Shown piece after piece: positions 1 to 9,191 of a stretch of 18,215 nucleotides of DNA. This DNA comes from Entrophospora sp. SA101 (taxonomy: Eukaryota > Glomeromycota > Glomeromycetes > Entrophosporales > Entrophosporaceae), in assembly GCA_958430865.1 (NCBI GenBank), contig CAUDNR010004056.1, positions 146,113 to 164,327 on the forward strand, given 5' to 3'. The notes below the pieces were generated by a model. That model saw only the letters and a program-made list of their open reading frames with translations. It had not been told where the DNA came from and ran no database searches. Position numbers and translations under genes: made by a program. Every line of letters begins with the position of its first letter. The stretch's first letter is position 1.

Positions 1-77
1 AAGTATATATCTGAATTGTTACATATAAAAAAGATTGTGTCTAATTACATATCTATATGTATATTGTGTGTGAATAT
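1..77. repeat. Left arm of 77-bp perfect inverted repeat
   Basis: Bases 1-77 are the exact reverse complement of 3622-3698. The match stops abruptly after base 77. The arm touches the window edge, so it may extend further left and a target-site duplication cannot be tested. The arms enclose about 3.5 kb carrying the gene at 1599-3416. They could be the termini of a DNA transposon or a local inverted duplication; no transposase is visible inside. Confidence 0.9.
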
Positions 78-1598
78 ACCTATCTGTACAAGTAATAAAA
101 TACTAACAGTCTTTGAAAACGTAAATCTCGGAAAATATCGAAAATGCAAAGAATTCAAAGAATGGAAAGAACGTAATGGTGAAAACAGCGAGTAGTATTG
201 ATGGATAAATCACGTAATATCACGCAGTGGGGACGTTAAATAATACGTGCGTGTTATCAGTATATGGAAGTAACAAGTTTTTTTTATTTATATTTTATAA
301 TTTGTTTATATTGATTGACATTATTATGTTTTACTTATAATAATACCACATTGTTTTGAGGATTAAAATCGAACAACACATTAACAAAATTTTGCTGCTA
401 TGCTAAATAAATAAATTTATATTCTTCATAAAACAATTTCTTTATAAACAACCATTATTTGCAATTTAATAAAGATTTATTAAAATAACACCAATTAAAA
501 TTCAAATCTTTAAAATATTAAAGCAGAAGCGCATCAACTTGGAGAGGTGCGTCAACTTGAAGATAAGAATTGTGTATCATGATTAGTGTGGAAGGAAATT
601 GGACATTTAAATTACCAAAAATGATTGTAATTGGGACAAACTAATCCATGGTTATATTTGCAATTTCATTATTATTATATTGTTACCGTCGCGCTATTAC
701 TATTACCATTACTATTATTATAAATGATTTATGTGTGGGTGTGGGTAATTAGATAATCACAATTGAAGCATGTATGCTATTAATAATTATATAAAAATTT
801 TATTTGCTTAAATATTTCAAGCGAGTACCAATTTTTTATAGAATATAAAAATAATTTTAAACTAACCTTGTGACGAGAACAACTTTTTTGAGTACTGCAA
901 AGAATTTTCAATATAACAACAAAGTTAGAGGACTAGTAAAAAAGTAATAATATGTTGCACAGATGTTATTAAACAATATAACACCATTATTCTCGTCCGA
1001 TCAAGCGAGTGAATGCATGCCAATGCATCTAGAGAAGAAAGTGAAAGCCGCGTAGAAAATATATTTAAGATACTGGTAAAAATCATTTCCCATTTTTATC
1101 AAAATTTTTAATAGATCAATTAAACAATTAAATAAGTGCTTGCCTTTTTTTTATTTATTTATGATGGTATTTATATCATAATTATGTGCCTTTATAGATT
1201 ATTAACTAATATTAACTGCGTTTTATGCAGGGCTTGATCTTTTTGTTTTGTGGAGAGCATTCATTAACTGCTTAAATCGCATTTTTAATTGTATTATATT
1301 GTTAATAATAAATAAAATTAAATATTCTTTCATTTTTTAGAGATCTTGGCATAATTTTTGTATTTTATGTTCATTAAAAAAAATAATATCCAAGGATTAG
1401 TTTCTATTCGTATAAAAAATTATATATACCTTGTCAAGTAATATTTTTTTGAATTAGAATAAAAATGTTCAAAATTTTTTTGAAAGGTTTCTGGAAAAAA
1501 TGTACATCCTTAGTTTAGTAACGATCGTCTAAATTTTTCAAAAGTTCTCTCACACAGATTGATTCTTCATTCAAATGACAGTTACAAAATAAAAAAAT
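78..1598. other. AT-rich non-coding stretch inside the inverted repeat
   Basis: No ORF of note or recognisable RNA gene is visible. It contains a short imperfect direct repeat at 529-563 (two 17-bp units, GCGCATCAACTTGGAGA and GTGCGTCAACTTGAAGA, 18 bp apart). The last few hundred bases presumably act as the promoter and leader of the gene beginning at 1599. Confidence 0.5.
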
Positions 1599-3416
1599 AT
1601 GCATTTTTACGATAGTTCACAGATCCCATTGTCTACTAATAAACGCATTATTATCCCACAAGATATTGGAAACCTTGCCAAGAATAACGGAATTTGTGTT
1701 GAATGTAAAAATCCAAACACAGGTTTTACATGGTGTAATAATTGTGATGCCAAAACTGCAGAAGAGAAGCTTGTTTCAAGTGGAAATGATATCATTGATA
1801 ATTTTATAAAAAATCATGTGAAAAAGGCCAATGACTATGAAGAGTATTGGGAATGGATTCCGTCTGAGCGCATTGAAGATATTGGAATCATAAATAATAT
1901 ATTTATGGGTACATGGTTAGCTGGAGAAAAAATTTTAATTGATCAAAATGATGCGTTCACAAAAGCTCGGACAGGTCCCACTAAAGTTATTTTGATTATT
2001 ATTGATGAAGCGCATTTACCGAATTTGATTAAAAATGCAAGTAATATTGTTTTATTATCTATCATCTATGTGTGATTCAACGTTTATTATTATTATTTAT
2101 TTAATATTATATAACAGGCAAAGGAAAATTACAATCGTCGTTCTCAAGATCCCTCATTTCCAAAAATTTATGGACTGTCATTTTTACCAGTCTTTCAAAA
2201 ATATGCATATGTGATTGAATACAATCGAAACCTTGATATTTCTAAAATTAGTCAACTTCTAAGAGTAAAAACAAATCGATTGCAAAGGATTTCTGAGAAA
2301 ATTAATAGAACCGTCCACCAGATTAATTGTCGTTTGCAAACTGTTTCCAAGTACATTAAATCATCATCAACTCGAAAACAACTATTATTATCATTATTTA
2401 TTATCTTTGCTTCATATTATATTGGTCACATTGCATATAATAATACTTCTCCTATAGCTGTTGATTATTTTTGTAGAATAGTTCCTGGATCAGAAAATTA
2501 TTTTCCTAGAACTTGCATGATTTCTCTTCCTAACTTTAAAAGACTTATTGATTTACAAGTTGAAACTCAAAATGAATTGATCAAACATAACTCAAGATTC
2601 GGTTCATCCTCTAATGGACCTCTAATAAAACAAATAAAAGAAATGGCATTCAAAGATCTTTTAAGAGTTGTGGAATATTCAAATTTGGACTCTGCACCGA
2701 TATTAACAGTTTATTTGAAAAAATTTATTGATTGGGATCATAAAATAAACAAGAATCTACGAGAGCTGCAAATCCAATCACAAGCCTCTTTATCAATGCT
2801 TTATATAAGATACTCATTAACAAAATTAGAAGATATGAGGGATGAAACATTGACGCCACGTCACCTAAAAGTTATAGATAGAATTTTTCGTCGACTTATA
2901 GTTGCTACTGATAACCATCTTAAAAAATTGATTACATCAACTAATGATATTTTACTTGGGTAAAGATATATAAACTTTTATTTATTTATCTATTATAAAT
3001 TCATTCACTATAAGGTAATCAATCATTAATAAATAATGATTATTATACGTGCTTTCAATAGAGTATTGAATTCGCAAGCTATTCAATCAGAAATTGCTAA
3101 CATTGTTGAAAAAGAAAAGGATATAATTGTAAAAGATCACAACAAGGTGATTTCCGAATTGTGGTCAATTTTTGATGGTCAAATCAATACAATTATTTTT
3201 GACAGAAACTTGAAACTTCTTGAAGAATTTGACGATAGAAAAAAATTGATGGTTGATTCAATCATGAACATTAAACATCAGTTAAAGTTATTTGAAACGC
3301 AATTAAACGTTTTAAGCAGTGGAATAGACAAGCCACTCCTCGTAGATATTCCATTTGAATTGCATTTGGCAAGTATGAAAAATGCATTGTTACTATTAAG
3401 TAATTGGAAAAAGTGA
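1599..3416 (+). CDS. Zinc-ribbon/pseudokinase N-lobe fused to membrane-anchored helical domain (spliced, 555 aa)
   Basis: I propose three exons, 1599-2069, 2118-2959 and 3062-3416. Introns are 48 nt (GTGTGA...AACAG) and 102 nt (GTAAAG...AATAG), phases 0 and 2; the total of 1668 nt is exactly 556 codons. Residues 33-49 form a CxxC...CxxC zinc ribbon (CVECKNPNTGFTWCNNC), followed by the SGN-IDNFI and WEWIPSERIEDI segments I know from Glomeromycotina kinase leaders. The kinase N-lobe is degenerate. The glycine loop is missing (DIGIINNIFMGTWLAG) and the beta-3 strand reads TKVILIIID without the usual lysine; FPKIYGLSF and YAYVIEYN resemble beta-4/beta-5. There is no catalytic loop or DFG. A membrane helix lies at about residues 246-264. 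The helical remainder ends in ELWSIFDGQ and VDIPFELHL, like a family of fungal single-pass proteins of unknown function. Exon 2 has no in-frame ATG before the membrane helix, which supports joining to exon 1. The 48-nt intron is the weakest step. It may instead be a decaying gene. Confidence 0.6.
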
Positions 3417-3621
3417 ATGATTCGTTTAATTTGATTACAAGTTTTCTTTTTTATTTTTTCTTTCTTTTTATGTACATACAACAATATTTATCGTTTCTAT
3501 ATTTCTCTAAATCTTTACAAATATGTGAATATAGTTTATTGCCTTTTAATAAAAAAAAATTCACAAAATAATTCTTGTGTTATATTATATAATTTATTAT
3601 GATTTAGTCTCAATTATCAGC

Positions 3622-3698
3622 ATATTCACACACAATATACATATAGATATGTAATTAGACACAATCTTTTTTATATGTAACAATTCAGATATATACTT
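3622..3698. repeat. Right arm of 77-bp perfect inverted repeat
   Basis: Exact reverse complement of bases 1-77. It begins about 205 bp downstream of the stop codon at 3416, just after an AT-rich 3' region with a possible AATAAA polyadenylation signal near 3548. Sequence after 3698 (CCAAGCC...) cannot be compared with the left flank, which lies outside the window. Confidence 0.9.
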
Positions 3699-4370
3699 CC
3701 AAGCCTCTTTAATTTCAACGCCTTGAGGACTTACAATACAAAATTTACTACCGCTTTACATATTCTTTTTATCAATTCTGGAATTCCAACTTTCCTCCTT
3801 TGATTTGTTTTAAATTTAGTAATTCTATAAATCTGAAAAAATTTGATTAAAATTTAAATGTCAAAACATTTTCTTAAATTCAATTCGTATAACATTGAAA
3901 TTATGGATTTACAGCTTACTAACGTGTTTTATCTCCCAATTATAAAGAATCCAAAATATTGGAATTTCACAGTCTCTGTTAATGATGTTAAAGCCATCGA
4001 TAGATTTTCCAACCTAATAATAATAACAACGACAATAGTATGAAAAGAAGATAATCACAAATCAAAATGTATAAATTAATTTTGTTCAATTAATTACTTT
4101 ATACCCCTCAGTCAATCCTACCAGTTTTCATTTCATTTGTTCCAACTTTACCACAAATAAACGCATAATGAACAGACAATCCATTCAATCGACAATATTT
4201 TTCAATTGGACTTATTTTCTTCATTTTCTTGATTATTTATTTTAAAATTAGCAATCTTTTTTATTGGATTTTATTACATCTAATATTAATATTTCAAAAT
4301 GAATTTTATGATGATTAATTTTCAACCAACCAAAAATCATTGGTTACACGCAAAAATGAAAGTAGTTGAG
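3699..4370. other. AT-rich intergenic stretch
   Basis: Only a 61-codon ORF (3858-4043) without recognisable motifs is present. I see no repeat termini, RNA gene or conserved coding signal here. Confidence 0.5.
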
Positions 4371-4377
4371 AAAAAAA
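4371..4377 (-). terminator. RNA polymerase III terminator of tRNA-Ala
   Basis: A run of seven A on the plus strand gives T7 on the minus strand, 8 nt beyond the 3' end of the tRNA. That is the usual place and form of a eukaryotic pol III terminator. Confidence 0.8.
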
Positions 4378-4385
4378 GTTCAAAG

Positions 4386-4458
4386 TGGAGGACCTGGGCA
4401 TCGATCCCAGTACCTCTCGCATGCTAAGCGAGCGCTCTACCATCTGAGCTAGACCCCC
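4386..4458 (-). tRNA. tRNA-Ala (anticodon AGC)
   Basis: Read on the minus strand, 73 nt fold as a complete cloverleaf without an intron. The acceptor is GGGGGTC with GTCCTCC and discriminator A. The D arm is GCTC/GAGC, the anticodon stem CTCGC/GCGAG with loop TTAGCAT, the variable loop AGGTA, and the T stem CTGGG/CCCAG with loop ATCGATG. The AGC anticodon (read as IGC) decodes alanine, and GGGATCGATGCC serves as the internal B box. An A at the first T-loop position is, from memory, common in filamentous-fungal tRNA-Ala. One oddity is that acceptor pair 6:67 is T-T and pair 3:70 is the G-U expected of alanine tRNAs. A T7 terminator follows. Confidence 0.95.
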
Positions 4459-5218
4459 ATTTTTAGCAAATAGAACCGTTAAAATAATTTATAAAGAATT
4501 TATTTAAATAATTATAGGAAAAAAAATTGCAAAAGCTGGAATAATTATTATTGATTAATAATGATATTGGAAATCTGTAATCAAGAATTTTTTGAGAGCA
4601 AAATCAAAAAAGTGGAACGTTATGATATTCCGCGATTAGGGTTTCTTCTATTTCCCAACTCAAACGGAGACAGTAGATCATTTTTTACAAAAAAAAAATT
4701 TAATAATTAAAGATTACTTATTAACTTTTCTTTCTTTCACTCATGTTGGACCTTATAAATTAACAATAACGATCAATGATATAAAAAGACTTTAGATTCA
4801 TTGTGTAATTCTAGAAAAAAATCAAAACAAAAAATGTTTGCTAAATTTATGCATTGAAAAAAAAAACCAATGCTTTTTATGAAGAAAACTTGGCGAGAGT
4901 GGTGGCTGTATCCATTGATCATCCAGATAATCAGTCAAACTAAAAAACCTTGCACTAAGATAATAGGTGATTACTCGATTACTCACCGAATATAATGGTT
5001 CCAAACGAATCGATGAAATTCGAACCAATGGTTCCATACTTCACTTCTTGTTCTTCATTGAACATATTGCACCGTGCCTGTTAAAGAAGTAATTGAAGAG
5101 GCATCATTTTCAACAATGCAATTATCGTCATTCATCATTGTTGTATTTATTATTTAAATTAAAACAATGAATCGTGCAACTGTAAATTATATTACTTTGT
5201 TTGTTATCGTTATTAATA
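4459..5218. other. AT-rich intergenic stretch with an isolated hAT-like terminus
   Basis: No convincing gene. TAGGGTTTCTT at 4637-4647 is identical to the start of the right terminus of the hAT-type miniature element at 5227-5353, but I find no matching second end or target duplication for it. The 71-codon minus-strand ORF at 4822-5037 has no recognisable motif and is not called. Confidence 0.45.
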
Positions 5219-5226
5219 TTAATATG

Positions 5227-5353
5227 CAGAGTTTCTACTCGGAATACAAATTCTTATTCGAATTATTCGTTTTATTCGAATGTATTTCGAAAAATCAAAT
5301 TCATAACGAATAAAAAAATCATTCGAAAAACCTTATTCGAATAAGAAACCCTA
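5227..5353. mobile_element. 127-bp non-autonomous hAT-type element (MITE)
   Basis: The left end begins CAGAGTTTCTACTCGGAATA. The reverse complement of the right end begins TAGGGTTTCTTATTCGAATA, matching at 14 of 20 positions. The element is flanked by a perfect 8-bp direct repeat, TTAATATG, at 5219-5226 and 5354-5361. An 8-bp target duplication and ends of the form YAGRG are hallmarks of hAT transposons. The interior is dense in TTCGAA/ATTCGA words and has no coding capacity, so it must have been moved by an enzyme encoded elsewhere. Confidence 0.85.
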
Positions 5354-5361
5354 TTAATATG

Positions 5362-5747
5362 ACATTGAAGAGAATCCGATTTGATTCAAATCGAATCACT
5401 TTAAAATTCGACTAGATTCGATTTGTTTGGAGCCTTACCGCTGAATAACCTACATCATCTAATTCTGGAGACTGTGGAGATAAATAGTGTGTTATCGATT
5501 ACATGTATTAAAAAATTTTCGTTCAATTAATTAACAATAAAAAACGTGATGAATATCATTCGGCGGATATAACCACTAGGCGAGAGCTTTATTAAATGGT
5601 CATACAAATTTCAAAATTATTGAATTATGTGCGTTTTTAACTGCTTTACAAACCTACCAAAAAATAATCAATAGTAATGATTTTTATTGTATAAAATCAT
5701 CATCTAAAATGGCTAAAAACCTTGCAGATTCAAATGGTCAAATTTAA
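5362..5747. other. Intergenic stretch with short palindromes
   Basis: CGATTTGATTCAAATCG at 5377-5393 is a near-perfect palindrome, followed by further ATTCGA words to about 5430. They may be remnants of another element of the same kind. No gene is visible. Confidence 0.4.
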
Positions 5748-6019
5748 TCAGAAATACGTAAAAGCCTTCTCACCCTCCCTACTGCTAATGCTTCTAATAA
5801 AGCTGTTATATAACATAAATTTTTGTGATTGGTAATTCTGTGGGAGATTTTCAATTGCATTATTTTTAAAACTCATTTGTTGTATCTGGTGTTCTATAAC
5901 AGAACCTTTTTTAGATCTTTTTTCCTGAGATGGTTTCGTTGTACCATACAATTCGGCTACTCTTTTCCACCTTTCTGCATCACCATATCCCAAAAAAAAG
6001 TCCTTTACTATGATCAGAA
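5748..6019 (-). pseudogene. Possible coding fragment cut by the mariner terminus
   Basis: A minus-strand reading frame runs out of the mariner end at 6020 and stops at 5748. It has no ATG before it enters the mariner terminal sequence, so it can only be an interior or 3' fragment. The stretch DFFLGYGDAERWKRVAELYG, followed by a basic KRSKKGS patch, has a protein-like composition that is unusual for this AT-rich DNA. I do not recognise the family. It may be chance. Confidence 0.2.
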
Positions 6020-6021
6020 TA

Positions 6022-6801
6022 TGTGGGTTGTACAAAAAGTTTTGAGAAAATACATGTAACTTGATGACCTTTTCTTTAATAAAAGTAAAAGCGGGAATAA
6101 AAAACCCTTAAGTCACAATCTTTTAAATAAATAAAAAAAATCATTAAAATTGAGTCATTTGTTGTTAGTTGTAATTTTTAAAGTTTACCAGTAGAAACAA
6201 ATGGAAAATTCAAAATGTAAATACCAAAAGATACTAAATTTTTGTTAGCTGGAAAAATAGCAAACCAGCTAAACAAATTCAACAGGAATTACAGGTTGCT
6301 AAGGTTCTAATGCAATATCTTTAGCATCTAATTATCATTGGATTGAAGCATTTGAAAGTGAAAAAATAGTGTTGAAGATGATTCACATTCCGGATGTCCT
6401 CAAGAACTTCCACCCCTGAAAACATTGCAAAAGTTTATGATTTAATTAGTGATGATCCTCATATGACAATTACAGCTATTGAAGAGAATATAGGTATTTC
6501 TAGAGGATGTATTCAAAGTGTTTTACATAATGAATAAAGTTCATAAAATTTGTAAAAAATGGGTCCCACATGTTTTAACTGTTGAAAATAAAAAAAAATT
6601 GGGTTGAAATTTCTAAGCAATTGTTAGAAATCCTTGATAATTGACTTAATAATATCACAGGTGATGAAACTTGGTTTCATTTTTATACTGTACCAAGTAA
6701 AGAATCAAATAAAACATGGAGAAAATTGGCTGCAAATTGCCAGAACTGCGCAAAATGCTAAAAAAAGGATGTTTTATGTTTTTTTCTCAATTGAAGGATT
6801 T
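6022..6801 (+). mobile_element. Mariner element, copy 1 (5' part, truncated)
   Basis: The left end follows a TA at 6020-6021 and shares GTTGTACAAAAAGTTTTGAG and the following AAAAT with the terminus of the second copy at 17490. Subterminal sequence up to about 6230 is also related between the copies. A decayed transposase reading runs from about 6340. There is no right terminal repeat, because the element stops at the junction with the SUR2-like exon around 6790-6801. Loss of one end means it was truncated by rearrangement, not left intact by simple insertion. Confidence 0.8.
6340..6801 (+). pseudogene. Mariner-family transposase, 5' two-thirds, frameshifted
   Basis: Stretches of mariner transposase are readable only by switching frames: EAFES, SVEDDSHSG, ENIAKVYDLISDDPHMTITA (from 6418), IGISRGCIQSVLHNE, KKWVPHVLTVEN, VEISKQLLEILDN and ITGDETWFHFY, then ARTAQNAKKRMFYVFFSIEG. 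The GDETW aspartate at 6663-6665 is the first of the three catalytic acidic residues of the DD34D family. The HDN and PDL motifs with the other two are absent. Several frameshifts and in-frame stops (for example after VLHNE and LLEILDN) make this a non-functional relic. Confidence 0.85.
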
Positions 6802-7516
6802 ATAATGGATACAGTGGGTGCAGGTTTGTCATTTAAAATTTCAGGATTATCAACCAGAGGAGGAATGTTATTTTTTGGATTTGCTACTTTGAAGACTGGT
6901 AAAAAATCAATCAAATAATGATAATGATAATTATTATTTTTTTTTTTTGGTTAACTAAAAATTTTTAATTTTTTTATATCAATCAATTTAGTCGATGATC
7001 ATTGTGGTTATGCTTTACCATTCAACCCAATTCAAAAAATATTTGGAAATAATTCAGCCTAGTAAGCATTAAAAAAAATTTTTTTTTCTTAATTGACTAG
7101 TTTTATAATTAATTAATCGCTTTCTTTTTTTTTTCTCAAGTCATGATATCCATCATCAGGTTTATGGAATAAAGATGAATTATTCTCAACCGTTTTTTAC
7201 ATTTTGGGATAGAATTCTTGGGACTTATATGCCTTGTAGCATTAATGCCAATACTAACAATACTACTAATATTACTACTAAAATTTATAATAATAATCAT
7301 AATAACAATAAAAAAAATTTATATAATAATCAATGTATTACTAATTTTATTGATGATGATACAAATAACATAAAAATTATCAAAAAAGACAATAATTTAA
7401 TTGTAACAAAAACACCAACAAAAACATCAACTATAAATAATATTATTGATAACGATTCATCCTTGAAAATTAAATATAATTTGAGAACAAGAAAAATTAT
7501 TTCAAAGATTAATTAA
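6790..7516 (+). pseudogene. 3' fragment of a SUR2-type sphingolipid C4-hydroxylase gene
   Basis: Three exons join cleanly: up to 6898, 6992-7061 and 7141-7516, with GT-AG introns of 93 and 79 nt, phases 1 and 2. The spliced reading is EGFIMDTVGAGLSF...LFFGFATLKT, VDDHCGYALPFNPIQKIFGN and YHDIHHQVYGIK-NYSQPFFTFWDRILGT. This is the C-terminal third of the ER-membrane di-iron fatty acid hydroxylase superfamily, closest to SUR2 sphinganine C4-hydroxylase, which makes phytoceramide. The third histidine box (HDIHH) is intact. The first two boxes and the membrane N-terminus are missing. Upstream, the same frame continues into the mariner relic. After the domain comes an Asn/Thr/Lys-rich tail of about 90 residues ending at 7516, which I have not seen in the family. 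Whether it is transcribed is unknown; catalysis is impossible without the missing boxes. Confidence 0.85.
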
Positions 7517-7769
7517 TTTAATTATTACTTAATATATATAAAATATAGAATTCTATAAACTTATAAAAATAATAATATAATAATAAAAAATTTAACAGAA
7601 AATCTATTTTCATTTATGTTATATGTATAAAAAAACACCTCACTCAATTCATTTTTATTTTAGAAATAATTGTAATAAATTTCCAAATAAATTTAATAAA
7701 CCGTTGATTGATTAATATGTTTAAATCGTGAAACAAATAAATATATGGTAATGAATGGTAATAAATATT

Positions 7770-9119
7770 CTAAATATCAAAGAATGTCGAAAACATCATT
7801 TCCCTGACCCATTCCACTTCTGCTTCGTCAACAAATCTCTTGATGTTTATAGTATTGTCGATTTCTGGATAATTCTTTGATATGAAGCTTAAAATTTTGT
7901 CTTTTAATTTTTTGTCGTCAAACTTATAACTTAACAATAACAATACATCCCAATTGTCTTTACTCAATCTTTTAATTAATTGTTCTCGTATCAAAATCAA
8001 AAGACGATCGATTCCCCACATGTCACACTTGATATATGTTTCTTTCAATACTCCAATGGTTTGATCGTCATTATCAGGAGATATTGAAATTTTTCCTGAA
8101 TAGAAATAATATAAAATTAACTTAAAGGATTCTTTGCTCACATCCTTTATTTCTACTACTTCCCCTTTCCTAGTTTCTGCCCAATCACCGCTCAAAAGAT
8201 TTTTAAAATATCTTGAATGTGCTGCAGCTAATATTTTGCTTGCTTTGACGGTCGATCCACAATCCAATCTAAATGTAACATCAGCGAATCTATCGTCACC
8301 AAATAATTCGGCGTGTCTTTCTAAAAACTCACAAGTGCTATCAAATTGGCCATTATTATAATTACTATTCGTATTACTATTATTATCATTATATAAATCT
8401 TCGGCAAAATCTTCAGGCAAATTTGCATTAACATCTACAATTTTAATACATATCAATAAATTCAATTCGTTTGTTTTCTTGTTGAGAACGTCTTTTAGTA
8501 AGCAGACCTTCCCGGACCCCCAACTCGTGGATTCACTAAGAGACCATGTGCTGTTGAGATCCAGCTTTTTCCCAACGGTTTTAAACACGTTGTCAGAATC
8601 AAGATAATACAACCTAACGGTCCATCTTCTTTTTCTAACGTTTATATTGTTTTTTTTCTCAAATTTGGTTTGAAAAGCATCCATATAAATCGACAAATAT
8701 CCATTATTATCATCACCTTTTGGATATATTCTTAATCTCCACATATCATCTTCAACCTCAATTTCATCATCATCGATACTTTCTTCGTTATTAATAATAA
8801 TAGTTCCATCATTATTGTTGCTACTTTGAAGTCTTCTTTTTTTATTATTGCTAGATGATGATACAGATGGAAACGGTGATAGTTCATATGGCGGAGAATT
8901 TGTTGAACTAGGTAATGATGATGATGATAAGGAAGTCGCGTTTTTTGGTATTGTCGACACGCCTGATCTTGGACTTGTAAACAAAGGACTGAAGATAAAT
9001 TGTTTGTTTGGTATTCTTTCAAGAATCTGTTCGAAATGGCTTAAAGTCCAAACAAAGTCATATTTAGAATAAGTGTTTGATAAATAGTTTCGAAATCTTT
9101 TTTCAAGATAATCAATCAT
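7770..9119 (-). CDS. MATH-BTB domain protein (449 aa)
   Basis: A single exon. The frame is open upstream to 9191, but the first ATG is at 9119. A MATH (TRAF-like) domain starts with YDFVWTLSHFEQIL (residues 20-33). It is interrupted by a Ser/Asn/acidic low-complexity insert (about 45-125, including a KKRR patch near 93), and resumes with WRLRIYPKGDDNNGYLSIYM, WTVRLYYLD and WGSGKVCLLKDVL. A BTB/POZ domain follows at about 278-350: FADVTFRLDCGSTVKASKIL, HSRYFKNLLSGDW, VEIKDVSKESFKLILYYFYS. A helical BACK-like tail ends the protein. Such proteins usually act as substrate adaptors of CUL3 ubiquitin ligases, with MATH binding the substrate; that role is inferred. The start lies 72 bp after the stop codon of the upstream gene on the same strand, so its promoter probably overlaps that gene's last exon. 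Confidence 0.88.
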   Translation of the reverse strand: MIDYLEKRFRNYLSNTYSKYDFVWTLSHFEQILERIPNKQFIFSPLFTSPRSGVSTIPKNATSLSSSSLPSSTNSPPYELSPFPSVSSSSNNKKRRLQSSNNNDGTIIINNEESIDDDEIEVEDDMWRLRIYPKGDDNNGYLSIYMDAFQTKFEKKNNINVRKRRWTVRLYYLDSDNVFKTVGKKLDLNSTWSLSESTSWGSGKVCLLKDVLNKKTNELNLLICIKIVDVNANLPEDFAEDLYNDNNSNTNSNYNNGQFDSTCEFLERHAELFGDDRFADVTFRLDCGSTVKASKILAAAHSRYFKNLLSGDWAETRKGEVVEIKDVSKESFKLILYYFYSGKISISPDNDDQTIGVLKETYIKCDMWGIDRLLILIREQLIKRLSKDNWDVLLLLSYKFDDKKLKDKILSFISKNYPEIDNTINIKRFVDEAEVEWVREMMFSTFFDI

Positions 9120-9191
9120 GTTTTTATTATTATAAAAAAAAAATACACATGCGCGTAAATTTAGATTATTATTAATCAATTGATCGACCAA

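Noticed and set aside
975..1030. TCTCGTCCGATC resembles a segment of fungal 5S rRNA
   Set aside because: Only about 12 bases agree; the flanks do not continue the 5S sequence and no pol III terminator or cloverleaf-like fold is evident.
3858..4043. 61-codon plus-strand ORF
   Set aside because: No recognisable motif, no splice partner and a composition like the surrounding AT-rich DNA.
4822..5037. 71-codon minus-strand ORF
   Set aside because: Ends in poly-Phe/Lys sequence from A/T runs and has no recognisable domain or splice-compatible neighbour.
4637..5353. A single 717-bp hAT element from TAGGGTTTCTT at 4637 to the end at 5353
   Set aside because: The 8-bp duplication TTAATATG fits the shorter element 5227-5353 exactly, while the flanks of 4637 do not match those of 5353.
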